Below, piece after piece: positions 47,137-55,043 of a stretch of 64,000 nt of DNA. The DNA is taken from NCBI RefSeq assembly GCF_002160985.1, contig NZ_NFLQ01000013.1:43104-107103 (forward strand), given 5' to 3'. The DNA is from Lachnoclostridium sp. An118. GTDB lineage: Bacteria; Bacillota; Clostridia; Lachnospirales; Lachnospiraceae. Every line of letters starts with the position of its first letter. Within the stretch, counting starts at the first letter, position 1. A program made the translations under genes and the position numbers. Under the pieces are notes generated by a model. That model had not been told where the DNA came from and made no database searches. It saw nothing but the letters and a program-made list of their open reading frames with translations.

Positions 47137-47480
47137 ACCCCTATCTGGTGGGGCGAAGCTGCGTGGCCGGTGGACAGCTTTGTGGAGAACAACGACTTCA
47201 CAGGAAAGACAGTGATTCCCTTCGCGACCTCCGCTTCCTCCGGACTTGGCGACAGCGGACAACTGCTGGCAGATATGGCCGGGACAGGCGACTGGCAGGA
47301 AGGCATGAGATTTGGCTCCAGCCCCGATGAAGCGGATGTGCAGGAATGGGTGAGTGGACTGGGACTGTAAATATTGAGAACAGAATAGTCAGAAATGCGG
47401 GCGGGGTGTATGTGCATCCTGCCTTTTTATGTGCCATTTAAAGTGCTAAAAGGTATTTTTAAATGACATTTTGAATTTCT
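47137..47480 (+). repeat. Flavodoxin 3'-half repeat, copy R1
   Basis: From TATCTGGTGGGGCG onward this reads IWWGEAAWPVDSF to the end VQEWVSGLGL (stop near 47370), then the gene's own 3' flank. Bases 47141-47309 are identical, as far as I can read, to 53071-53239. Bases 47341-47480 are nearly identical to the 3' flank of R2. It has no start and is GC-rich like the interrupted gene at 37621. Confidence 0.85.
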
Positions 47481-47562
47481 TGAAAATAAGTAAAAAGATA
47501 ATTCACTTATTGTGAGGAACAATAACTATGCTGATATTCTGATAGATATTGCTATGATTCTA

Positions 47563-47684
47563 TGATATACTATGTGGAAAAAGAAGCCAAGAATGCATAG
47601 GACAAAGGCTGCTTCTTTTGTGGGCAGGATAATATCAGAAAAGCGGAAACCGCTCATTTTATTATATATTAGGAGGCAGATACC
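47563..47684 (+). promoter_or_regulatory. Promoter and structured leader of the Fic gene
   Basis: Extended -10 TGATATACT (47563-47571). The ~110-base leader contains AAGAAGCC pairing with GGCTGCTTCTT and a small GCGGAAACCGC hairpin, then AGGAGG before the ATG. Confidence 0.4.
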
Positions 47685-48473
47685 ATGCCATTATTTGACA
47701 ACAAAAATAGAATCTTACAGATTGAAACACAAAAAGAGGAAATTTTTAAGCTTATGGAAAATCCGTTGATCAGTCAGCCGTTTGTCGAAGATTTTGCTAA
47801 GAGGTTTTCCTGGAGTACAAATGCAATCGAGGGGAATACACTGTCGCTGGAAGAAACAATTGCAGTGATCGATTACGATGAAGTAAGATCGAACCATACT
47901 TATTCAGAATATACAGACGCAAAAAATGCGCACTATGCAATTCAGAAAATGCTGCTTCCCTTTGCGAAAGCAGTCATTGATGAAGAGTGGATCCAGAAGG
48001 CGAATGGCTATATCAGACATATGCAGGGAGAGTATAGAGATACCACGGTTTATATTGGAAATCTGTCGGAAGCTGTATACTATCCGCCAGATCCGCAGGA
48101 TATTCCGGGGCTTATGAAAAGCTGGATCAGAGAAACAAATATAGAAGCGGTGACAGTGAAAGAGATTTTTGAAAAAATTGCAGCCGATCATGTCCGGTTT
48201 GAACGGATCCATCCTTTTGCAGATGGAAACGGAAGAACCGGGAGGATGATCATTAATCAGCAACTGATCAATAACGGGTTGCTGCCTGTCTCAATCCCGC
48301 CGACCGGAAAGTACAGAGAAGCATTCAGAAGGTACGACAAAAGGAAAGACCTCTCAGAAATGGTCTATGTTTTGTTGAAAAGCGAACTGGAATCTTTTGA
48401 AAGAGTCCGCAGCCTGGCTTTGAAACTTTCCAAAGATCGGGAGAAACAGAAAAAGGAAATGAAACATATTTAA
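47685..48473 (+). CDS. Fic family AMP-transferase-type protein, class II
   Basis: Protein of 262 residues. The Fic core is complete: HPFADGNGRTGR (176-187) with catalytic His176, plus flap residues near VYIGNLSEAVYYPP. The N-terminal inhibitory helix TNAIEGN (45-51) matches (S/T)xxxE(G/N), so it is a self-inhibited class II Fic. Such proteins modify other proteins with AMP or similar groups, acting as toxins or regulators. AGGAGG lies 11 bases upstream. Enclosed between flavodoxin repeats R1 and R2. Confidence 0.9.
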   Translation: MPLFDNKNRILQIETQKEEIFKLMENPLISQPFVEDFAKRFSWSTNAIEGNTLSLEETIAVIDYDEVRSNHTYSEYTDAKNAHYAIQKMLLPFAKAVIDEEWIQKANGYIRHMQGEYRDTTVYIGNLSEAVYYPPDPQDIPGLMKSWIRETNIEAVTVKEIFEKIAADHVRFERIHPFADGNGRTGRMIINQQLINNGLLPVSIPPTGKYREAFRRYDKRKDLSEMVYVLLKSELESFERVRSLALKLSKDREKQKKEMKHI

Positions 48474-48490
48474 AACAGATAGAATCGATA

Positions 48491-48576
48491 GGATCTGTAA
48501 CAGAAGGTCATCCGGACAAAATGTAACCCAATCGTGGACATTATACTGGATGTGTGTCTGAAAGAAGATGCCACAC
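48491..48576 (+). pseudogene. Fragment of S-adenosylmethionine synthetase (metK)
   Basis: GSVTEGHPDKM, then after a one-base frame slip NPIVDIILDVCLKEDAT. This is the conserved N-terminal ATP/methionine site of MetK (ESVTEGHPDK...D...LD). Only ~28 codons exist. How it came to lie between the Fic gene and repeat R2 is unclear. Confidence 0.55.
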
Positions 48577-48870
48577 TTTTATATCCTGTTAAGCCCAGTA
48601 AAATCAAGGACTAGGAGAAACGACCTTCGGTTTAGTATCCGATCTGGTGGGGGATTGCGGCATGGCCATGAATACCTTTGTGGAGAACAATGGTTTCACA
48701 GGAAAAACAATGATTCCGGTCAGGAGCGGATGTTCAGGAATGGGTGAATGGACTGGGACTGTAAATATTGAGAACAGAATAGTCAGAAATGCGGGCGGGG
48801 TGTGCATCCTGCCTTTTTATGTGCCATTTAAAGTGACAAAAGGTATTTTTAAATGGCATTTTGAATTTCT
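48572..48870 (+). repeat. Flavodoxin 3'-half repeat, copy R2 (degenerate)
   Basis: Starts in a stretch shared with R3 (TTAAGC..AGTAAAATCAAGG..) that reads roughly like the segment before the flavin loop, then TATCCGATCTGGTGG. Compared with R3 it lacks 95 bases between two TTCC tetramers. The C-terminal codons and 3' flank (48735-48870) nearly equal those of R1. Stops in frame show it is not translated as flavodoxin. Confidence 0.7.
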
Positions 48871-48969
48871 AAAACTGTGTTTAATAAGATATTAATAGGA
48901 CATTAATAGGGCAATATGTCCTGTTAAACAGTGATGTAGATGGAAACAATATGAATAAATCAGATGCGA

Positions 48970-49026
48970 TGGACAAAGAAAATAATTTTAAGTATACTAA
49001 CGATAAGTAAATAAAATATTTACTTA
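48970..49026 (+). promoter_or_regulatory. Promoter and palindromic operator of the AbiE pair
   Basis: TGGACA (48970-48975), 17-base spacer, TATACT (48993-48998). It is followed at 49004-49026 by a perfect ten-base inverted repeat TAAGTAAATA-AAA-TATTTACTTA. AbiEi antitoxins repress their operon by binding inverted repeats in this place. Confidence 0.6.
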
Positions 49027-49043
49027 ATGAAAGGAAAGCGATT

Positions 49044-49666
49044 ATGTTATATGAATATTTGAAAGAAAATTATATTCCAGGAGAACCTATTTTTACCGGA
49101 GATATTGATATCCCAGGGATGACAGAAGAAAATCTTAGATATCATTAAAAAAACTTACTGACAGTGGAACCATATGCCGATTTGAACCGGGAGTATACTA
49201 TTTCCCTAAAACGGATATTTTCGGTGAGCGAATGTCTTTGTCCCCGGATACAGTAGCTGTTCATAAGTATATCTTGCGCAGGGGAAAGCGGGTGGGTTAC
49301 TATTCCGGCTATACATTGGCAAACCGCATGGGATTATCCACGCAGGTTCCGCTTACTCAGGAGATAAGCAGCAATTTTGCTCCGGCATTGGTAAGGAAAA
49401 TAACGATTAAAAACAGGCAATACCTTATCAGAAGACCAGTGGTGGAGGTGACGAAAGAAAATGCGCCGGTGCTGCAGTTTCTGGATTGTCTGAAGGATAT
49501 TGAAAAATGCACAGAGATGGAGCCGGAAAAATGCGGAAGGATTTTGACAGAATATGCCAGAAAAAATGCTATTACAAAGAAAAAAATCGACAGGTTTATT
49601 GCAAATTATCCGATTAAGATATATAAAGCAATATATGAAACGGAGGTGGAGTATGTATCTTCATAA
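49044..49666 (+). pseudogene. AbiEi-type antitoxin with a one-base frameshift
   Basis: The frame starts MLYEYLKENYIPGEPIFTGDI and reads to LRYH, then TAA. Adding one T before the A-run restores LKKLTDSGTICRFEPGVYYFPK, and the -1 frame continues to 49666. The whole is the AbiEi/DUF6088 antitoxin layout: winged helix (1-70) and a C-terminal domain (RMGLSTQVPLTQEISSNFAP, RKITIKNRQYLIRRP). A seven-A run at the slip could permit some recoding, but the stop comes first. Confidence 0.7.
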
Positions 49667-49925
49667 GGATAGAGAAATGTTTAAGGATATGGTGGAACAG
49701 ACTGCTGAGCAAAGTGGAAGAACACCTATAGTAGTAGAAAAAGATTACTATGTTACACTGATCCTGAAATTATTGTCAGAGCAGCTTGATCTGTGTATTT
49801 TCGATGGAGGGACGTCTTTATCCAAAGGATATCATGTAATCAATCGTTTTTCTGAAGATATTGATATTACTTTCAAAGAGCATATAGGAGAGAGTAGAAG
49901 GAAAAAACTTAAGAATTCTTTTTAG
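49653..49925 (+). pseudogene. AbiEii-type nucleotidyltransferase toxin, truncated
   Basis: Ninety residues of a protein normally ~280-300. It keeps the helical start, Lys30-Asp-Tyr-Tyr, and the nucleotidyltransferase core GGTSLSKG (52-59) with SEDID (67-71), but ends at KKLKNSF. The start overlaps the antitoxin end by 14 bases after GGAGGTGG. The C-terminal substrate part is lost, so the toxin is presumably dead. Confidence 0.75.
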
Positions 49926-49944
49926 AAATCAAACAGGTAAAAAT

Positions 49945-52900
49945 ATGGATAATAAAGATAAGATCATTCAGGAACAGAGAGAAGAAATCCGTTTATTAAA
50001 TGAAGAAATTAAGTGCCTTCAGTTACTTTTGTCCCAAGCAGGTATTCCCTATGGAAAAGGTATTCAGGAAAAGGAAAGACCGGCTGCCCTGCAGAAGGAT
50101 TCTGTCATGAGTAAAACGGAAACAGTCAGGGAGCAATTTATCATCCCGGAAACAATCACTCAGAAGCACGTCCAGTATTTCTATTCTTTTTTCAAAGGAC
50201 GGAAAGATGTATACAGTAAAAGGGCAGGAAAGCCGAATCCTAAGACCGGGAAAACAGGATATTATACGCAATGCTGGAATTACTGGAAGCCGGGTATTTG
50301 TCCGAAATATGAAAAAAAGAAAATAAAATGTGCGGACTGCCCGGAACAGCATTACAAAGAGCTTACAGGCAAAGTGATCATGCAGCATTTGACAGGTGCA
50401 AGAGAAGACTGTTCGGACGTGATAGGCGTCTACCCGATGCTGCCTGATGAGACTTGCAATTTCCTTGTATTTGATTTTGACAATCATGATGATACTACGA
50501 ATGGGGATGATTATGCCAATACAGATGAACTCTGGAGGGAAGAAGTAAATGCTCTGCGCGAGATTTGCAGGATTTATGGAGTGGATATCCTGACGGAGCG
50601 TTCTCGTTCTGGAAAAGGAGCGCATATCTGGATGTTTTTTCAGGAACCTGTTCCGGCGAGAACAGCAAGGCTTTTTGGCACTGCACTTCTGACAAAAGGA
50701 GCGGAGTCTGTAAATCAAAAGAGCTTTCGGACATACGACAGGATGCTCCCGGCTCAGGATCATATGCCTGTGGGCGGACTTGGAAATCTGATCGCGCTTC
50801 CTTTACAGGGACAGGCATTAAAAAAGGGAAACAGCGCATTTATAGATCAGGATTGGAATGTATATCCGAATCAGTGGCAGCAGTTACAGAACGTAAAGAA
50901 ACTGTCGAAAGAATATATTGATAAGAAGATAAATGAATGGTCAGAAGAGGGAGTCTTAGGCGCACTCTCAGATTTTGAAAATATGGACGAAGAGGAAAAC
51001 AGTCATCAGACTGCAAGTCAGAAATCTGGTAAGAAGTCAAAACCCTGGAAGAAGAGAAAACTTCAGTTTTATCCGGAAGATGTTTCCGGACAGATTCAAC
51101 TTGTCCTTGCAAATGGAATATACGTTGAAAAGGAAAATCTTCAGCCAAGGCTGCAGAACACCTTACGTCGTATGGCTGCGTATAGCAATCCTCAATATTA
51201 TAAAAATCACGCGATGGGGTTCTCTAACAGAGATAACCCGAGGATTGTGGCATGTTTTGAAGAGTTTGATGATTACATCAGCATTCCACGAGGCCTCAGG
51301 GAAATCCTGTCAGAAAAGCTGAAGGAAGCAGGAATCCCGTATGAGGTCAGTGATGAGAGACAAAAAGGAAAGAGTATCTGTGTGGATTTTTCTGCGGAAC
51401 TTTATCCGGAGCAAAGAAAAGCGTCAGAACAAATGCTGCGGTATGAAAATGGAATCCTGCATGCAGCGACCGCCTTTGGAAAAACAGCAGTAGGTGCATA
51501 TCTGATTGCAGCAAGAAAGATGAATACTCTTATATTGGTACATAATAAGGAAATTATGAATAACTGGGTGGAAGATCTTCAGAAATTCCTTGATATTAAC
51601 GAAGAACCGCCTGAGTACACGACGCCGAAGGGGCGTGTGAAACGGAGAAAAAGTGTGATCGGAACCCGCTATGCAGGACATGATTCCATGACAGGGATTA
51701 TTGATGTGGTGATGATATCATCTCTTGGAAAACCTGGAAATATTGATACAGTTGTGAAGGATTATGGAATGGTACTCATAGATGAATGTCATCACTGTGC
51801 ATCGGATACCGCAGAGGCAGTAGTGAAAGAAGTCTCTGCCAGATATGTTTATGGCCTGACCGCAACTCCCAAACGGGATGACGGACAGGAACAAAAAATA
51901 TTTATGCAGATCGGACCAGTCAGATACCGTTTCAGCGCAAAAGATAAAGTGAAACTTCAGGGAATTGCGCATTATGTATATCCGAGATTTACAAGGCTGA
52001 TCAATACTACAGGACAGGACTGGAAGATCAATGAAGCATATGCCGCAGTGCGCGGCAGTGATGTGAGAAACAGGCAAATTATATCTGATGTAGAAGAATG
52101 TCTGAGGCAAGGCAGGACTCCACTCGTTTTGACAAAATTCAGAGATCATGCAGATATATTGCTTGCTATGCTCCGGGATAAGGCGGATCATATATTCCTG
52201 CTTAAAGGCGGCAGAAGCAGAAAGGAAAACGAGCAGATCCGTGAGAATATGAAAAATGTTCCGGTAAATGAATCAATGGTTCTTGTTGCCATCGGACAAT
52301 ATATCGGAGAAGGTTTTAACTACCCAAGGCTAGACACAATGATGCTGACAACTCCCATTGCCTGGCAGGGGAATGTGGAGCAGTATTCCGGAAGACTACA
52401 CAGGGATTATGAAGGCAAACGGAAGGTCATCATATATGACTATGTGGATGCGCATATCCGTGTATTGGATAAAATGTATTATAAAAGACTGAGAGTATAT
52501 AAGAAGATCGGATATGAGATCGTTATGAATGAGGCAGAGAAAAAGCAGGAGACTAATGCCATATTTGACAGCGAATCCTATACGTCTGTATTTGAAAGAG
52601 ATGTGGCGCAAGCCGATACGGAGATTGTGATTTCCAGCCCTGGAATCGGTGTAAAGGGGGTACACAGAATTTTAAAAACTTTGGAAGAACGACATGATAG
52701 CGGTGTGAAGATTACACTACTGACGCTGTCGGCGGACAATTACCCACAACAGCGAATTGAAAAGACGAAAGGACTGATTGCCGAACTGATAGAATCGGGA
52801 GTGACTGTGCTGGAGAAGACGGGGATGCATGAACATTTTGCTTTGATTGACAGAGAAATCGTCTGGTATGGAAGTGTGAATCTGCTGTCTAATGCAAAGG

Positions 52901-52974
52901 AAGAAGATGGTTTGATGAGAGTGAAGAGTAGGGAGATTGCTCAGGAACTGCTGGAGATTGGGTTTCTGGAATAA
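49945..52974 (+). CDS. TOTE-like primase-helicase with C-terminal PLD domain
   Basis: Protein of 1009 residues with four parts: a coiled coil (1-35); an archaeo-eukaryotic primase-like domain with metal motif VFDFDNHD (Asp177, Asp179) and SGKGAHIW (222-229), preceded by a Cys cluster (CPKYEKKKIKCADC); an SF2 helicase with AFGKTA (Lys513), DECHH (613-617), GLTATPKR and a late QYSGRLHR; and a PLD-type tail (about 880-1009) with HEHFALID and YGSVN. The PLD motif has His964 where HxK would have Lys. This fusion is known from TOTE conflict systems, thought to attack foreign nucleic acid. AT-rich, weak ribosome site. Confidence 0.8.
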   Translation: MDNKDKIIQEQREEIRLLNEEIKCLQLLLSQAGIPYGKGIQEKERPAALQKDSVMSKTETVREQFIIPETITQKHVQYFYSFFKGRKDVYSKRAGKPNPKTGKTGYYTQCWNYWKPGICPKYEKKKIKCADCPEQHYKELTGKVIMQHLTGAREDCSDVIGVYPMLPDETCNFLVFDFDNHDDTTNGDDYANTDELWREEVNALREICRIYGVDILTERSRSGKGAHIWMFFQEPVPARTARLFGTALLTKGAESVNQKSFRTYDRMLPAQDHMPVGGLGNLIALPLQGQALKKGNSAFIDQDWNVYPNQWQQLQNVKKLSKEYIDKKINEWSEEGVLGALSDFENMDEEENSHQTASQKSGKKSKPWKKRKLQFYPEDVSGQIQLVLANGIYVEKENLQPRLQNTLRRMAAYSNPQYYKNHAMGFSNRDNPRIVACFEEFDDYISIPRGLREILSEKLKEAGIPYEVSDERQKGKSICVDFSAELYPEQRKASEQMLRYENGILHAATAFGKTAVGAYLIAARKMNTLILVHNKEIMNNWVEDLQKFLDINEEPPEYTTPKGRVKRRKSVIGTRYAGHDSMTGIIDVVMISSLGKPGNIDTVVKDYGMVLIDECHHCASDTAEAVVKEVSARYVYGLTATPKRDDGQEQKIFMQIGPVRYRFSAKDKVKLQGIAHYVYPRFTRLINTTGQDWKINEAYAAVRGSDVRNRQIISDVEECLRQGRTPLVLTKFRDHADILLAMLRDKADHIFLLKGGRSRKENEQIRENMKNVPVNESMVLVAIGQYIGEGFNYPRLDTMMLTTPIAWQGNVEQYSGRLHRDYEGKRKVIIYDYVDAHIRVLDKMYYKRLRVYKKIGYEIVMNEAEKKQETNAIFDSESYTSVFERDVAQADTEIVISSPGIGVKGVHRILKTLEERHDSGVKITLLTLSADNYPQQRIEKTKGLIAELIESGVTVLEKTGMHEHFALIDREIVWYGSVNLLSNAKEEDGLMRVKSREIAQELLEIGFLE

Positions 52975-53002
52975 CTATTCTGGGGAATGTGGAAACACAA
53001 AA

Positions 53003-53357
53003 CACACTTTTGTATACCGTTAAGCTCAGTAAAATCAAGGGCTGGGGAAAACGACCTCCGGTTTAGTATCCTATCTGGTGGGGCGAAGCTGCGTGGCCGG
53101 TGGACAGCTTTGTGGAGAACAACGACTTCACAGGAAAGACAGTGATTCCCTTCGCGACCTCCGCTTCCTCCGGACTTGGCGACAGCGGACAACTGCTGGC
53201 AGATATGGCCGGGACAGGCGACTGGCAGGAAGGCATGAGGTTCCGGTCGGGTGTTGATGCGGCGGATGTTCAGGAATGGGTGAGCGGACTGGGATTGTAA
53301 TTGTCAGGAATAGAATATGCAGAAATGTGGCAGGGTGTATATGCATCCTGCCTTTTT
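53003..53357 (+). repeat. Flavodoxin 3'-half repeat, copy R3
   Basis: The first ~68 bases match R2 (TAAGCTCAGTAAAATCAAGG). From 53071 it is identical to R1 for 169 bases, then ends VQEWVSGLGL with a stop near 53300 and its terminator. No start codon context, so it is a gene fragment. GC-rich inside AT-rich surroundings. Confidence 0.85.
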
Positions 53358-53358
53358 T
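53329..53358 (+). terminator. Terminator carried by flavodoxin repeat R3
   Basis: GGCAGG/CCTGCC (53329-53334 with 53347-53352) and T6. Decayed versions are visible in R1 (GGGCGGGG...CCTGCC, T5) and R2. Confidence 0.7.
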
Positions 53359-53430
53359 GCATGGGAAAAAGAAACAGTTACAGGGCTATTTTCAAAAAAT
53401 AAAATGTATTGCTTTTTTGAAAGCGATATC

Positions 53431-53459
53431 TTGCATATACTCTATGCAAACGATATAAT
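53431..53459 (+). promoter_or_regulatory. Promoter with overlapping inverted repeat, DUF4143 ATPase gene
   Basis: TTGCAT (53431-53436), 17-base spacer, TATAAT (53454-53459). The inverted repeat TTGCATA-TACTC-TATGCAA (53431-53449) covers the -35, a likely repressor site. Confidence 0.6.
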
Positions 53460-53519
53460 AAGCACAACAAGACGGTTTCGAAAAAATAAAAAAATATAAT
53501 TTTTGAAAGTGGTGACAAT

Positions 53520-54716
53520 ATGAAAATAATTACGAGAAGAAAATACCTTGATAGGATTATTGAACTGAATGGAACGCCTGATATTAAAATTATTACTGGT
53601 ATTCGACGCTCAGGCAAGTCGAAGCTGATGCAGGCGTATATTGAATATTTGAAAAGTCGATGTGAAAATATTAACATTATTTTTATTGATTTTATGGACC
53701 TGGCATATGAAGAAATTAAGGAATACCATGCATTGCATTCCTATGTGGAAGAAAATTATCAGGCAGGAAAAATAAATTATCTTTTTGTTGATGAAGTCCA
53801 GATGTGTCCTAAATTTGAACTTGCGGTCAATAGTCTGTATTCTAAGGGAAAATACGATATTTACGTAACTGGCTCAAATGCCTTTTTGCTGAGTGCTGAT
53901 CTGGCAACTCTTTTCACAGGACGTTTTATTGAAATTCATGTGTTCCCTTTCAGTTTTCAGGAATATTGCCAGTATTATGATGAAATCAGCGATAAGGACA
54001 AGCTTTTTGATAGTTATTTAATGCAGGGCGGTCTTGCAGGTTCCTATCTGTATAGAACAGAGAAAGACAGAACGAACTATATCAAAGAGGTTTACGAAAC
54101 GATTGTTACAAGAGATCTGGTGCAGAAATATGCCTTGCCTGATACTTTTGTTCTGCAGCGGCTGAGTGAGTTCCTTATGGATAATATCAGTAACCTGACA
54201 TCTCCGAATAAGGTCAGCAAACTGCTGACAGCTAATACGATTACGACGAATCATGTGACGGTTGGAAAATATATTAAATATTTGTGTAATGCCTTTGTTT
54301 TTTATGACATTAAACGTTACGATATTCGGGGGAAAAAATATCTGGAAAGTTCAGAAAAATTCTATTTATGTGATACAGGTATCAGGTACGCGGTTCTCGG
54401 AAGCAGAAACATGGATTATGGCAGAGTATATGAGAATATAGTCTGTATCGAACTTCTTCGCCGTGGATATGATGTTTATGTCGGAAAATTGTATCAGAAA
54501 GAAATCGACTTTGTGGCACAGAGAGGGAGCGAAAAAATATATATTCAGGTAAGTGATGATATTTCCGGACAGGAAACATTTGAGAGGGAGTGTTCACCGC
54601 TGCTTCAAATACGAGATGCTTATCCCAAGATGATTATCGCCCGGACCAGACATCCGAAATACAGCTATGAAGGAGTTAACATTCACGATATAGCTGACTG
54701 GCTGCTGCAGGAATAG
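53520..54716 (+). CDS. ATPase with AAA_14 and DUF4143 domains
   Basis: Protein of 398 residues. An N-terminal AAA module has Walker A GIRRSGKS (27-34) and Walker B YLFVDEVQ; TGSNAFLLS and TGRFIEIHVFPFSF are family motifs. The C-terminal DUF4143 part carries a nuclease-like pattern (EIDFVAQRGSEKIYIQVS). These proteins are widespread, often in mobile regions, and their role is unsettled (DNA repair or defence has been proposed). AT-rich; GTGGTGA upstream. Enclosed by repeats R3 and R4. Confidence 0.88.
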   Translation: MKIITRRKYLDRIIELNGTPDIKIITGIRRSGKSKLMQAYIEYLKSRCENINIIFIDFMDLAYEEIKEYHALHSYVEENYQAGKINYLFVDEVQMCPKFELAVNSLYSKGKYDIYVTGSNAFLLSADLATLFTGRFIEIHVFPFSFQEYCQYYDEISDKDKLFDSYLMQGGLAGSYLYRTEKDRTNYIKEVYETIVTRDLVQKYALPDTFVLQRLSEFLMDNISNLTSPNKVSKLLTANTITTNHVTVGKYIKYLCNAFVFYDIKRYDIRGKKYLESSEKFYLCDTGIRYAVLGSRNMDYGRVYENIVCIELLRRGYDVYVGKLYQKEIDFVAQRGSEKIYIQVSDDISGQETFERECSPLLQIRDAYPKMIIARTRHPKYSYEGVNIHDIADWLLQE

Positions 54717-54729
54717 TTTGATGGAGTGG

Positions 54730-54800
54730 GGAATGGACTGGGTCTGTAACTGATGAGGACAGAATATTTTGGAAATATGGGCAGGGTATTGGTGTCTGAA
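54730..54800 (+). repeat. Flavodoxin 3'-end repeat, copy R4 (short)
   Basis: GAATGGACTGGGTCTGTAA followed by GAGGACAGAATA and GGGCAGGGTAT aligns with the last codons and 3' flank of R1-R3. It marks the right edge of the island, after which GC-rich DNA resumes. Confidence 0.5.
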
Positions 54801-54807
54801 CCCCTGG

Positions 54808-54885
54808 GTTTTGACATGGAAACTTCCTCCTCTCCCCGGCAGAGGCCGAGGAGTCCGTATACCAGGCGCTGAAGGCCGGCGCTTT
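54808..54885 (+). pseudogene. Fragment of an aldo/keto reductase N-terminus
   Basis: With small frame shifts the text reads GF-TWKLPP...AEAEESVYQALKAG, the usual first strands of the small aldo/keto reductases. Everything after Gly is missing. The 327 bases between the ATPase and the flavin reductase hold only this, repeat R4 and the promoter described next. Confidence 0.45.
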
Positions 54886-54942
54886 TTCCAGGAGGGATGG
54901 TGGAGACAGAGGGGCAGAGTATGCGTTTGAGTTATAGACTTC

Positions 54943-54985
54943 TGCCAAATTGGCATTGTACTTTTTGGGCGGGACCTCCTACAAT
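54943..54985 (+). promoter_or_regulatory. Promoter with LysR-type T-N11-A palindrome
   Basis: Perfect 13-base palindrome TGCCAAATTGGCA (54943-54955) fits the LysR box T-N11-A. It abuts TTGTAC (54956-54961), 18-base spacer, TACAAT (54980-54985). It drives the flavin reductase and aldo/keto reductase. Confidence 0.5.
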
Positions 54986-55043
54986 ATTACACGAAGACAG
55001 GAAAAGGTTTCTGTACAGGCAGTGGAACAGGAGGTTTTTATTT

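Larger units (their letters stand above)
38046..54729. mobile_element. AT-rich defence/mobile island built between flavodoxin gene fragments
   Basis: Base composition and codon use change sharply at about 38.1 kb and return at about 54.8 kb. The left edge is inside a flavodoxin gene; four further 3' fragments of such genes lie at 47.14, 48.57, 53.00 and 54.73 kb. Cargo consists of anti-phage or toxin-type genes and a decayed Tn554-like recombinase set. Boundaries are approximate, and one element versus several cannot be decided from sequence alone. Confidence 0.6.

Noticed and set aside
49130..49160. Programmed frameshift at the A7 run in the AbiEi gene
   Set aside because: The stop codon TAA comes before the run can be used as a normal slippery site, and the toxin behind it is truncated too, so decay is simpler.
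47137..53357. Reading the flavodoxin fragments as small independent genes (about 66 codons each)
   Set aside because: They begin in the middle of a domain, lack ribosome sites, and match the missing half of a neighbouring gene.
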